Source of the DNA: Hyalella azteca | Taxonomy: Eukaryota > Arthropoda > Malacostraca > Amphipoda > Hyalellidae | Assembly: GCF_000764305.2 (NCBI RefSeq) | Contig: NW_025944508.1 | Span: 1 to 64,000 of the forward strand | Length of the DNA: 64,000 nt | Reading direction: 5' to 3' | Part shown: positions 50,214 to 62,800 of the stretch, piece after piece | Layout of the letters: each line of letters starts with the position of its first letter | Numbering within the stretch: position 1 is the stretch's first letter | Position numbers and translations under genes: made by a program | Notes under the pieces: generated by a model | The model's input: the letters and a program-made list of their open reading frames with translations, nothing else | What the model was told of the DNA's origin: nothing | The model's database searches: none

Positions 50214-53200
50214 TCAGACATAGACCCTCTTGAGGCTCAGCACAGAGGTGTAGAGTAGATCGTTGGCAGCTTGGCTGAGAGTTGCGTCATCAAGATAGTC
50301 CACAGCCTTCCCGATGCCCAAAATGATGCTCTTCTTTTGCTGGGCATTCAAATGAGGGGGAACAGGCGAGCTGGTCTCGCTTTCTTTCAATGTACACGCA
50401 ATTTCCAGGAGGCGTTTTTCATGTGCTCGATCATTTGTGATTCTACCAACAGCAATGAGAGCGCAGACATTAGTAGATAAAAAGTTTTTGTTGAAATTTA
50501 ACCTGACTATAGGATTGCTTTCGTTTGCGCTTCCAAGCAACATTACCATGGTTGTTATTTGGTCATTCAAGTCCTGGTCAAAAACGCTGTTAGTTTCGGT
50601 GTCTGAATCACTGAACAGTACAGTCTCGTCTGACTCATCATCAACAGTCGCTCTCTCAACATCAACTTCCGAAATAGAGTCTGTTGCTTGATCTGAAACT
50701 TGATTCAAGTTTGCTCGACCTCCGGCAGTGGAGCAAACTATGTTTGTGTGCGTGTTAATGTAGTCCTTGTTTCTAAGTTTTCTTCTCGTATGCTTTACTG
50801 CCGGAATTTCTTGTAATGAACGTCGCTTTCTCTTCAGAGAGACTTTCTCGACATGATCACCCGATGTGCAAGTGTTTTCAACAGAATCTTCAAGAACTTT
50901 AAGGTACCACTGACATACTTTAAGCCAGCTCTCAATGAATCTTTCAGTGAGCACATACTGATGACCCATAGAGTGAGTCTTATAGGGACAATCATGGGAA
51001 AGGCAAACTGACACACTTTTGTCACGAAAATTGATATCACGAATACGATTATTTGTCATTTCAATAATTTTTTTCAACATTCCTTCTTTAGAAAACGCAG
51101 GGATTTTGAAGAAAATAATACGTGCCCTTGGGTATAACTGTAATATTCTACCCTTTAAGGCCATCAATGAATTACTAACTTTCTGCGCCACCCCATGAGT
51201 AATCTTGCCATAGTGAATAAATGGAGCGTGTTTTTTGTACTCAGGCAACTTCAGTGAATTAACAATGTCTTCCGAGCCGAGACAGACGGCAATTAGGAGG
51301 TGCTTGTTCTTGTTCATCTTCAGGTCCATGGTCTCCCTGACAGCATTGAGGATTGGCTTGATGTATCGCCAGATGAGCCCTCCTCGACAGCTCAGGTGCA
51401 TGTAGTTCTTGCAGTTCTGATCACTCAGCAAGTCAGCAAGGTTGAAGAACCTGTCTTCAGTAATCAACACTCGTAGCACATTACCTGAAAAAAGAACATA
51501 ACAATTATAATAATCAATAATAAAATGATAATATAATAACGATTTTTTTTGGGTCTCTCATTGAAATGAGTTCATGATTACATGCTCAAATGATCTCAGG
51601 GAACTCAATTCATAAGCTCCAATCAATATGAAATTTTGCGAGCAGGTTGATTTGTACAGTACTAATGAGCTAAGTTTTCTTTTCAGCTTGAAAGCTGCAA
51701 AGTAGCATCATATCATCGAGGAGAAAATGTATTTTTCAAAATTCTTTGTGTAGCACAGAAGCTTCTTCCTATAAAACATAAGAGTAAAAGTAGAGAAAAT
51801 ATGGTTACGAGCAGTTGTGTTTTGGTTGGTTGGGCAGTTATACATTTAATTTGATGTTATCCATCATCAATTTCCCTTTGTTTTTTACTTGCGATCTTAT
51901 AATTTATTTGTAAGCCAATACTAAAATTCTTCAATGTTTTGCTCCTGCAATAGACAGAGAGCAATTGAAATCTACTTCATGCAAAAAAACTGAGTTAAGA
52001 GTACTAACCAAAGAATGATTTGTAATTGAAGATCTTTATCAAGTAATTAAACTTATGTGGAGTACTGGAATTAAATCAGTAATTAAATTGAAGTAGAAGC
52101 AAAGTCTTCATTACCCACAAGGTAAAAAATTTACAATTCATCACTGGAACCATAAAATGCACAACTGATATATTGCCTGATAATATATCAGATATATTAC
52201 ATCTGATATTTACCTGATTCTTCAGTGCGCTTGAAAATAGACACATCACACCCGTTAGTAGGATGTGCTGCATCAGGTTCTTCTTTTCTGAAACAAAAAT
52301 TAAGGATTAGTAAATAAAATCACCACACATAAGGCACAAGTGACAATGAATAGAGGATTCAGAGCATGAAACCAAACAAAGAAATTCCAAAGGAGAATTT
52401 CAGAGCATTTACCAATCTTACGACAAATTTCAAGAATTATGTAGTTAATAAACTAAAATGCCATACGGTATGTCACTCAGCGGATGAAGCAAAATTTACA
52501 GTTCTGATTCAATGATATGATAGCTGAATGATGCATAACATAAAATTAATGATTAAGAGAATTCACTATGACCAGAGAAAAGCAGCAAAAAGTAAATAAT
52601 ATTTAAGGAACAGTCCTGATAATTGTTAATAAAAGGCAAAAAGGCAGCTGAGAAACAAAACCTGGAATTGGAGAAAACTGCTAATGGGGAACAACCAAAG
52701 ATGAAAAACTCACATTTTGATCTCCAGTTGCAATGGGATTATTTGATTAGCTTCTTTGTTTTGGATAGTTATTTGTTCTGGTCCAGTCTTCTTTCTGTCC
52801 ATCTTGCTGCCTTTGTTTTTGTTTAAAGATTCACAGGCAACTAATGGCACATTTTCTGTTGGTGGCTCATCACCCAGGGGCAAATTTATTACACTTGTTG
52901 TGTTTGAGCTGGAAGATGATGCAGCAGTGTTGCAAATTGATGGACTAGCTATATTATCTCTAGTTTTACATCTTGGTGGAGAAACTTGCTTTTTTGAAAG
53001 TTGTAAGCATTCAACTTCAGGCCTAAGCAGGGGTGCTTTATTATCCCTGCCAGTAACCTTTACACAAAGCACATCAGTAATTTCATCACACGAAGCATAG
53101 TCAGAAGATGTACATGAGACCTCGTCATCACGTGCAGCATCCAAAATGCTGGGAGTACTCAAACTCATAATAGAAGAATCACTGATGACTGAAGAATCAT

Positions 53201-54812
53201 CAAGTATAACAAGATCTTGACAAGACTTCAACACATTATTTCTTCTGGATCTTCTCTTCATCTTTCTTTCTCTGATCGTAACTTTTTTAACCTCATTAAT
53301 GTTTTTGGAATTCGATGCAACATTGTTTCCAGTCTTCACAGGACTCAAGATTTCAACATCATTTTGTAGTGAATTACCATCATTAATTACCAAAACACTG
53401 CTACTTCTTCTTGACCTGCTTCCTCTAGCAATAACCTGGACCTCCTCTTCTGGCAACTTGGGTTCAGCAGGCACTGCATTGCAAGAACCTCTACTACTTG
53501 ATGGTTCAAGCTGTACTACATCATCCTCATTTGATATTATATCAAGACGTTTCTTTGCTTTCATTTTGTTCAAGGGTGAAGCAACCAAGTTATCACCACA
53601 TATAATTGATTTTAATCTACTTTCAACAAGTGAAGCTCTAGACTTTGCAGGAGAGCACAGCAGACTCCCAGAAAGTGCAGCATTAGAATCTAGTAATTCA
53701 GATGCTCGACTGTCAATTTTCTTTTCTTCATCCAGCTTTGACAACGCAGACGACTCTACACAGGTAACCATAGAATTAACACCAGAAGGAGATTGGCTTA
53801 CAAGCATCTCTTGATTGTTAGCATCTATATTTACTTCAAGTAAAGACAAGTCCCTGACATCAGTTATATTTTCACTTCCAGGAATAGGCTGAGAAATTTC
53901 CATTGCAGCAAGTGAATTCTCATTGCAGTCATGAGGCACTGATGTGTCTACATCAAATTCTTCTGTCTGCTCTTCTTTTATCACCACATCCTCATCTTGT
54001 AAGGCCTTTTGAATGTGTTTAAGCTCTTTAGCACACTCTTCCTGATATATTGAGTGGATGAAATCACAAATCATGGAATTTATTTTCTGCATGATAATGC
54101 TTTGCCTCTCTGTCAATCTATTTGTTGTCAAATAAATTTTTGACCAATCTATGACAGGCAATTTCACATTCAAGCAATGAAATGATACTTGCTTATTATA
54201 CTCAGCTACCAGAAGGTCCAAATTTTTTTGCATTTGACTGATCTCTAATGAAGTTAGAGTAGATAGAGATTTTACAAATTGAGGGCAGCATTTTTGATGG
54301 TCTCCTTTCACTTGTAATAAATGCAACTCCAATGAGAAGGGTGGCAATGCAACAGGCAGGAAGTAGCACTGGGGACTGTTCACCATTATAAGTGATCTCA
54401 CCAACTGCATCTGTTGAGTTATGTTTTCTGGTGATTCATTCAACAGATAGAAATAGCAATCTTTACAATTGCTGCTAATTGAGTTGGTGTTGGCCATTGA
54501 TTTTCTTGAAAGAAGGGATGAGTACCCACATGCAAAGATGAAAATCACTTTTTGGAGCTGGGATATGCGTGATAGTTGGTCAAGTATCTTGCCAATTTCC
54601 TCTGTCAACACTTCAGTAGTTATGTTATCCAAAACCCAAATGGTAAATGATTTGTACATGTGGAAGACTGCTGACAAATTTGCTTCATCTATTATTATAA
54701 CTTTGTGATATTTACTTCCAGCTTGTTTTCTGAACCTGAAAACTGTATTGCATGGCAAGTTTTCAAACACATCACATTTCAATTTGGCAGAGGCCATTGT
54801 GAGATTTATCAT
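50214..54812 (-). CDS. Unnamed 1147-residue protein with two degenerate SGNH-hydrolase-like domains
   Basis: Three exons: 52714-54812, 52214-52287, 50214-51484. Splice sites are good and the 3444-nt frame is intact. The start is ATG 54812, directly after acceptor AAATTCCAG; a non-coding exon must lie upstream. Residues about 34-260 look like an SGNH/GDSL fold: KVIIIDEANL where KIxxxGDS is expected, KVIFIFACGY, LPVALPPF and LPVIDWSKIYLTTNRLT. Residues about 725-900 repeat the plan: VLRVLITEDRFFNLADL, SCRGGLIW, LLIAVCLGSEDI where GxND is expected, RARIIFFKIPAF and a final H-x-x-x-H. Both lack the catalytic GDS serine, so enzyme activity is unlikely. The linker (about 265-720) is Ser-rich with basic RKMKRRSRR and SUMO-type motifs (LVILDDSS, VIKEEQ). 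I do not recognise a named family; the fold call is by eye. Confidence 0.7.
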
Positions 54813-55011
54813 CTGGAATTTATGAGATGGAAACATTAACAATATCTAATCATTAGATACACAAAACTATATAGACATGACATATCATTTGATACACATC
54901 TGTATGGGAATTTTCCTAATTATTTCAGGAACTTTGCAGCCCCAAAGTGACAGATATTCAATATCCTTGTAATAATTTTGTGGCCCAGTGTAGCACTCTT
55001 ATTAACAACTA
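54813..55011. other. Upstream intron of the SGNH-like gene
   Basis: Begins (on the minus strand) with acceptor AAATTCCAG before 54812. No further coding exon is seen before the TIR element. Confidence 0.4.
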
Positions 55012-56260
55012 CCGTCAAATGGGGTAATAAGGGACGGTTTTGAGCGTTTTTTGTTAATAACTCCTTACCATGAAACATTTCAGAAATGAGTTTGGGCTCA
55101 TTTCAAAGCTCTTAGCGAGGGCTATCAGATGGCATCTCCAAAAATTCCATATGCATTACGTGAGGTGCCAGACCGAAAATAAAAGTGTCCCGAATTACCA
55201 CTAGGAACAAGGTTTTCTGGGACACTAGCAATAAAACTTAATTTTAAAACGTTTGAAGCATGCAGAGTGCACTCATCCATTACTAACAGTACTCTGAAGT
55301 CCTCCTCTTTCATTGTAGATGATGTAGATGTAGAATAAATGACATTTTCTGTGATTTTTACTTGTTTTTCCTTTATTGACATGATATTACCATATCCATG
55401 AACTTGCCACTGAGCATTTACAACGACCTTGTCCACTGCAAGCTTCATATCAGCAGCCTTATAGCATTTCTTCTGTATCTGTAAGCTTACAGGACAGCTT
55501 GTAATTTCACACCATTTTTATTGGGTTAAGTGAATTTACCATTAAAAAAAAAAGATCATGAAAAACATACCTGAAACAGAAAGGAATGTTTTAGTGCCAA
55601 CCATCATATGTTTTGGAGAAATAAATCAAAGTTTAGGTCAATTACTTTTCATTCTATGATGCCCGGTGTACAATTCTATCTATGACCTTCTATGCACAAT
55701 TTTGTGATGACCAATGATGCACTAATTTTTCGATAAGTGAAAATTTTTCACTGAGCAAGGTAAATGTAATCAAAATTCTTTGTTGTTAATCCATTTTTTG
55801 TTAACTGGAGCCTTTGCTAACTGAGGTTCTACTATAAATGCGTTTTTAAGGGTGTCCCATACTACCCCAGGGGGGTGTCCCTTATTACCCCGTCGCTCGG
55901 AAATAGCTGCCATTTTTTTTTTTGAATGAGATAGGCAAATTCTGTCAATAGCATTTTCAAGCTGACACCTGTGTGCAACTTTTATGTAAGTAAAATTTTT
56001 TAATATGGCAAATTTTTTTTGCTCCAGACCTTAGTAGAGGTGCTTTTCCAAAATCAAACTTTTCACACTTTTTTTAGAGATAGTAAATGTTTGATTTCTT
56101 GACTAGCTTTATATATTATAGATAGTAAAAATGTTGAAGTATACGCCACTATTTTTGGTTTTGCAATATTCTGATTAGTTTAGGTGCTACAACATTCATA
56201 AGAAATGTGGGACGCGCATCTCGATTTACCCCGCCTGTCCCTTATTACCCCGTTTGATAG
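55012..56260 (-). mobile_element. TIR DNA element with TA target duplication, pogo/Tigger-like remnant
   Basis: Left end CCGTCAAATGGGGTAATAAG and right end (reverse complement) CTATCAAACGGGGTAATAAG match over about 25 bp, and each is flanked by TA (55010-55011, 56261-56262). A subterminal copy of the motif lies at 55877-55892. A minus-strand frame (about 55511-55125) contains KKCYKAADMKLAVDKVV, which recalls the psq-type helix-turn-helix start of pogo transposases, and later LLVMDECTLHAS, perhaps a DDE strand. The element is short, at 1.25 kb, and looks internally deleted. Confidence 0.7.
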
Positions 56261-56262
56261 TA

Positions 56263-59200
56263 TATAGGAGGTTTATAATTCATCTAGCAGGAATATCACA
56301 GTTCCAAAAAATGATGGGAGAATTCTAGTCACAACTTGAAAATTAGATACATTTCAAGACTGATACACATGATTATTGTGTGGCCAAACTGCCCGAACAA
56401 AGAACATATGACGATATTGTGATTTGTGATGCCTGTCAGACATAAATCATTATAGCAATCAGCCATAAATCATTAAATGTTATATCAATTATAAATTATG
56501 GGATTGGGATGGACTCCATTAAGATATGTAATTGGATGATGTTACCAACATTTGCCACTTGCAAATGTCTGGGGCTCTGGGCACAGACACAGTCTGTCAT
56601 CTGTTTAAATCACATATTTGCATCTTTGGCTTGGTCCAATGAATTAGCCTCATCAACTTCAATGGAAATCATGGAATCAAGGCAATGAATGATCACATTT
56701 GGCTTCTAGGCATTACAATTGGTATCCTCAACAGTCAACACAGTGTAAAATTTGAGGTTAGTGCACAAAGTTTTTGTCATTTGTGGGCAGACTGTGGATG
56801 CATGACCATCTCCAGACTGTGATTGGTTATGGGATTGTGATGTCATCCACTTCAGGCTGTGATTGGTTGTGTTTGCCATCCCAATATGTCTACTGGTTAA
56901 CTCTTTACTAGCTGAATTATCTTGACCCTTTACCATAATGGAAGTTGGCTGGCAACTGACAAACAAATGTAAACAAACCGCTAATTCACTTGTTGAACTA
57001 TGCTCAGCAAAACGTTGAAAATTTCCTACTCATGACTGAAATGTTGCAGTTTGCAAAGTGACCAATTTTTTTATTTTTGGAATTTGATTTGGAATATCGG
57101 AAATAAATTTCTTTAAATAAGAGGTAAAATCAATCATTTCACAGGTAATAATGGGGCCATGGGCTGTTTTTCTTAATTTTAACTGAAGAAATTTGGATAA
57201 GGCCATAATAATGGGCAGAGCTGGGCAGCGCTACTTGGAAATGTAGCGGCGCTACCGCTACCGCTACATGCTCTAAATATAGCGGGCGCTACCGCTACCG
57301 CTACACCCACTAGATTGTAACGGGCGCTACCGCTACGGTAAAATGTAGCGCGCTACATTAGCCGCTACAATGGCCAAAATTATTGGAAACCTCTAAATAT
57401 TTATTGTTCTGCTATAGGGATTTACTCATTAACATTTAATGATAATAAAACATTTTTAAAACATATCAATGCAACTTTATTGCAATTAACCCAACCGAAC
57501 TAGTATGGGTTACCCCAGGGTTAGATACAGTAAAAAAAGTTACAGTTATTTTTATGTTTTACCGTCCCTACATGGATGTGAACTTTAATCTACCAATCTA
57601 AGAAATTATCCACATATACATATAAAAATCAGTCTTTTTTGTATATATATGTGGATTAAAATCAGACTGTTTTTAGGGTAAAATTAGTTATTTGGGGTAA
57701 CATGTGCATACAACCTTCAACCTTGTAAATAAGTTCGTAGCTTGTAAATAGTTTTTCATTACTCATCGTAAATGGCTTTTTCATTAAAAATTACCCAGCG
57801 ATGCATCTTGAAAATGGTTGGTGACGCTTTGGGCTTAAAAATCCATATATTGGCGACGCTGCTTCCACCTTCTGCACCCTGAAAATTAGCCAGATGCAAG
57901 AGCCTTTTGTCCAATTCTTAGGCAGCTTTTGCCTAATTTTCAGTTATTTTTGGTATTCTGGGCCTAATCATGCAATTTTATAAACAATGAGATAAATAAT
58001 AATTTTCAGTTGGCGTTGGGTATTTTTTTTTGTCTTCAGAAGACTGGACAGAGCAATTACACATTTTCTTGAAATTTTGCATTGAGCATGGAACTAAAAC
58101 AAAGCTTAATATAAAGGAAAAACTAGAGAAGTGACGGAATTACCTACGATGTCGGAATATACCGCGTTTACCCTATGTCAGTTGTCTCACTCCTCCGACA
58201 GCCTGACTTTTTAAGTGCAGTCACTGCAGTCTTTTAGTAAAAAAAAATTACATCTTGGTTTCAGGTTTTCAATCAAATATATTCTGCCTCACAGCCACAG
58301 TCCAAGAATGGGTGCCAGGGTGAGTGGTGAGTGGTGACAAATAAAAAAAAAAATTTCATTTATTTGCTTTGGTAATCTTGATTATTAAAAATATCAATTA
58401 CATTGTTTTCCAAAGCCTAAAATATACAAAATCATTTTCTCAATTCTCAAAGAAGTAATAGCTATTAGCTATGGCCTATGTACAATAGTAACAATATTTG
58501 TAGACCATAGTAGACTACCCCACTACCATAGCCTCATAGGGTACCCTAGATATTTGAATTTGATCAGGATTCAGAATACACTACAGTCTACACTGACTAC
58601 AGTAAAGTAAACTACACACAAATTCACAATGACAATGTTATATAAAACTAAAATCATTAAAATGCAATCACCTTCTCCATGGCAAAACAATATTAGGCCT
58701 AGGTACCAAAAAATAAATTGATAAACTTGTGTTAGATGATCAATCTCTACCTCTTCCTCTGAGTAAAGTGAGTATGCTTCCTCTTGCATTGCATGGGCTC
58801 TGAATAAACTGTTGCTAGCTAATACAGTAAATGAGTAGGCCTAATACTTATACCATAGTGTTATGTAGCTACCTAAACTCTCCAAATGAGTAGATGAATT
58901 ACAAAGATCATTCCAGATATTTTACTACGTATTCAATAAAAACCTTAACAGGAACCCAGCCGTTGGCTAGCTATGTCAAGTGGCCACAAACTTCCCAGGG
59001 TCTTCCCTCATCAACACGATCAACTACACTACAACCAAGGCAACGCTCAAGCCTCGGCGTAAACAAACGGCACAGCTGAGTGCTGATAACATCACTTAGC
59101 ATCGGATTCGGAGCTACGAAGTCGTAGATCACGTTAGAAATGCTGGCTTGTGACATTACGATGAAACGTAAAGCCGTAAGACTTAAGTTCTGTAGAACTC

Positions 59201-59462
59201 GAGAGTCGAGACTGTAGATATCCAAGTACACGGTAGCAAACTCCGTATCGTATCTCTCATATTTCGCAACCAAAACGACTTTAATATCAAATAATCATCG
59301 AATACCTAATTTATTTTATAACTCAGGGTGTTTTTTTAGCAAGTCGAGAAATAGTTTCACAAATATTTTATTTAACTTTGCAACGTCTATCTTGACTAAT
59401 GAGATCATACGAAAAAATCAGTGTACGGCTGTTATTTTGTCCAGCAGAAATGTTTTTTTATA
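56263..59462. other. Intergenic or upstream intron, one hAT-like end
   Basis: No gene recognised. A hAT-type terminus lies at 57214-57370. A minus-strand open frame of 100 codons at 58971-59273 has no domain. The stretch 58950-59280 is GC-richer than its surroundings and could hold the first, untranslated exon of the SGNH-like gene, but I see no proof. Confidence 0.35.
57214..57370. mobile_element. hAT-like terminus with GCTACCGCTACCGCTACA subrepeats
   Basis: Starts CAGAGCTGGGCAGCGCTACT, the CAGnGnTGGGCA type of hAT terminal repeat, and continues with repeated GGCGCTACCGCTACCGCTAC motifs and their inverse (GTAGCGCGCTACAT). I did not find the opposite end in the window, so this may be a solo or truncated end. 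Confidence 0.5.
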
Positions 59463-60533
59463 CTATTTTTCTTTGTAGCCGCACTTCTCGCACATGCGTT
59501 TGCCGCGACAGCAGCAGTAAATGAACCCATAGGCCACCAAGAGGTATGGACTGCAGAGTCCCTTGATGAGCATCTTCAGGACGTTGTGGTTTGAGAAGAA
59601 CGGTCTACAGCACGTGCAGCATCCACAACATGGACCCATTCTGACCATCGTGCCTTCCTGTCGAAGAGAGCAATTTAATGGGGGCTATCTTTCAAAACCT
59701 TGAAATGTATCGCTTTCCGTGCAAAAAAGAGTACTAGATTTCAGTGAGCGTGAATAAACTTCACTGCGTAATGTATCTTTCTTATCATTGCCATGTTTTT
59801 ATGATCAGGTAACCTCCCGACACACGCTACCTGTGATACTTTTTAATAAGCTTATTACTGGAAGTTAATCAATGCAAATTTACTCAATTTTTTATTTGAT
59901 CATTCTACGATAACTCTATCGATTATACTCGTTGAATTCGACATCTCGGACAAATTTACGGCCGGACCCGCGGCCGGTCTCGCGGCCGCCGGACTAAAAA
60001 CATAGAAAAAACCTAGCCAATCAACGAAAACCTCACAGGTTAGGTCCAGTTCGGCACTTACAGCGTAGCCGTAGCCGCATAGTGCTGAACGAATGTCAAG
60101 CATGAGTTACATGAGGATATCAAAGTATTTATAAGATACTTTCTCCTAGTAAACTTACCTTGCACTCTGGACATGTCTTACTGAGTCCATCAGTACCGTC
60201 ACAATTGCCATCTCCATCGTCATTATCGATGACGATGCTTGGCCCTCCGGTTGCTCCGCTCTTCACCAGGAGCTCGAGACGTTCGTCTCCACTGGGTTTA
60301 ATTTCTTCCCTGGAAACTTTGTTGACTCCATCTTTCCCCTTTTCCTTATCCGCGAATGCGTTGTAGTTCTGTGTGGATGTAATGTGTTTAGACAAATCCT
60401 TAAGTTTTAGCTCTTCTTTTGATTCGAGTTCTTCCTTAACAGGCGATCTCCCTTCGTCGCACATCTTTTCTTCGTCACAAATCTCACTTCGTGGTATGGG
60501 AACCGGAATATCGCTGCAGGGGTCGGATTGCAT
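59463..60533 (-). CDS. Small LITAF/BRI3-like zinc-ribbon membrane protein (2 exons)
   Basis: Exons 60159-60533 and 59463-59657 (phase 0 junction) give 189 residues. The N-terminal 120 residues are acidic and hydrophilic, probably disordered. At the exon junction the sequence reads TCPECK/EGTM, and the end is KRMCEKCGYKEK. The two CxxC knuckles are separated by a cysteine-rich hydrophobic stretch (LIKGLCSPYLLVAYGFIYCC). This CPxC - hydrophobic insert - CxxCG layout is that of LITAF-domain proteins and of brain protein I3, which bind zinc and sit on the cytosolic face of late endosomal or lysosomal membranes (family knowledge). The second knuckle lacks the LITAF histidine (HxCxxC is MCEKC here), which is closer to BRI3. 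The extra CCGCCTCC cysteine cluster is unusual. ATG 60533 is the first in frame. Family assignment is moderate. Confidence 0.7.
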
Positions 60534-61904
60534 GATGAAGTGCTCCCAGTTTGATCAGCTGGTCGTATTGTACTGCGAATACCGATCGTTTTTAATTAAT
60601 TTATACTAAAATTTATTTTCATAAAAAGTGTTAATTACTTCACTGGAACGAAATCTCTTCAACTCTCATTGATTTTATTTTTTGACGAATTTTATTCTAT
60701 TTCAAGGAAAATTTTGGTTAAAAATTTTAATAGAATTAAATTTTAAGCTTCAATTTAACTTTCAACTCGCTAACCATCACAAGTAAATGAAAATAAATAA
60801 ATTTTCTATGTAAGCCAACAAAATATTGACATTCCCAAAGAAACTTGAGCGCAGTCATAATTAGCAAATTTAATCGTAGAGATCTCGATTTTTTTATTCA
60901 TTATTCACTTTATTTAGTGCTGTATTGAATTGATGGGTGTCGTCGTCTTAAACTATTAGGTAAAAAAATGTAAAACACGATCTATTATTTATACTCTGAA
61001 AAGTGCACAAAACTAGCGATCTTGGATGAATTCATTGCTTGGCATTTGTCCATTTTATGGTCTTGTCATTTTCGCATGAGACTCGGGAATTTATTTAGCT
61101 TTGAATTGATTATATTTGCCGACGATTAACACTCATCTTCGACTCAATGTTATCAATTTCTATTCTGATAATTGAAGCGTTGAAGTAAATGTTTTTTACA
61201 GCAATAGTATAAATAGCTTTATAACTTCATGTCAAAGTTGTCAATGTACCATAATGAGCATAATATTATATTTATAAATAAAACGTACAATATTAAAGTA
61301 AAATACTCAAAGAAATGCATCTTTTATAATGTAATTCGAGAATTGAGAAGAGAAATGATAGTAAAAATTATCATGGAACAATCAGTTTGTCCTATAACGC
61401 AGCCACAGCACAAATGACTCTGCCACACTGCCTGCAACAGTCAATAGTGAGTGCACGATATTGCACAAGACTTTAACGTATAAAAGTTCTAATCCTAGAT
61501 TTTATCTCGTGATAAGCGTACTGCAAGCTTTATTATCAGGAACTTCGGCCAAGCCAATCATATCGGAGTTAAAAAATGTTTTTTTTTTCTTATCAGTGGG
61601 CAAGAGGTCGTGTTGTGTTATTAGTGATTTTTCAGTATTAATGGATTTGCTAATGATTAATAAACTAGCATATTGGCATTAGTTGAAAAAATTTTCATTA
61701 AATACTAGAATATCTGAGCATAAATATTAGTATAGTGAAAGATACTGTGCATCACACCGAATTTTGGAACAACATCGGACATATTTTTCGATATTTACGG
61801 AATTGATAACACTAAATCTTAATATTAACTAAATGCCATGGGACCAGAAATGATCTCCCTCTGATACTTAATAATATGCGTTTGAAAATTACTTTTAATA
61901 TAAT

Positions 61905-61975
61905 ACTAATAAAGACAACTAAACATAAACTAATAAAGACAACTAATAAATACTAATAAAGACAACACTTCTAAA
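61905..61975. repeat. Short tandem repeat ACTAATAAAGACAACT
   Basis: Four imperfect units in about 70 bp. Confidence 0.7.
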
Positions 61976-62089
61976 GAATCCAGTGTCTCCGAGGTTACAC
62001 ATGTACAATGAATTTTTAATTTTATTTCCAAATATAAAAAAATTAATATTACACTTTTTTAATATTTAAAAAATTTAGATATTCAAAAT

Positions 62090-62350
62090 AATTTATTCTG
62101 TCAATTGATTAATGCATTGTCTCCAACTTTACGCAAGTGTGCAAAATTTCAGATCGATTGGACAGGTAGAAGTGTGTTAAATATCCATTATAAAATTTGT
62201 AGAAGACAAAATTATTTTTTAATTTTTTTCATAATAATTTTTTTAATTTTCAACATTATTTACTCTGTTAATTGTTTAATGCATTGTCTCAAACTTTACG
62301 TAAGTATATAAGGTATAAGTGTGTTAAATATCGATTATAAGATATGTAGC
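62090..62350. repeat. Diverged direct duplication (about 185-bp offset)
   Basis: TTAATGCATTGTCTCCAACT and TTAATGCATTGTCTCAAACT, and the following AAGTGTGTTAAATATC...TTATAA, recur about 170-185 bp apart. It is followed by CAGACAGACAAACAATCAAA, a typical end of a dispersed element. Confidence 0.65.
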
Positions 62351-62800
62351 AGACAGACAAACAATCAAACAACAAGAAGTGAAGTTTACGAGAACTGTTG
62401 TAAAAATGTTCTGATAATTTCATTTCGGTCAAGCAAGAGGCTAAGAAAATTACGTATAAAAACGCAATATGTCGCTGTACTAAGCAAACCAACATGTCGA
62501 GTTTCGTGTTTCCGATTGAAAATATTGCATTCTGTCGTGGATCTCTAATCAAAATAATTATTTCAATAGTTGAATAGCTTCGAATTTGTTAGGCGTTATC
62601 ATTAATTTTAGAAAGAATTTCCGAACAAAAAATGTAATTCATGTTCATGTAATTTTCGTTCAAAGTTGGAAATTTCAAACATTTCCCATCGCCAAATTTT
62701 CTGTAAAATCGGGGCAATGTTAGGAAGAAGTTGATGATAACTAACGATTATAGATAATTTTGAAACTCAACTGATCTCTTCCACTAGATCAAGCATGAGA

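Larger units (their letters stand above)
60534..62800. other. Intergenic, no gene recognised
   Basis: AT-rich sequence between two minus-strand genes. It contains an AATAAAGACAACTAATAAATACT-type array (cut here to its core ACTAATAAAGACAACT) at 61905-61975 and a diverged duplication at 62090-62350. Open frames are short and domain-free. Confidence 0.4.

Noticed and set aside
55125..55448. First coding exon of the SGNH-like gene
   Set aside because: It lies wholly inside the TIR element and resembles a transposase remnant. The gene has its own ATG right after the acceptor at 54813.
58971..59273. Minus-strand open frame of 100 codons
   Set aside because: No recognisable domain or good splice sites. 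It may overlap an untranslated first exon, but coding is not supported.
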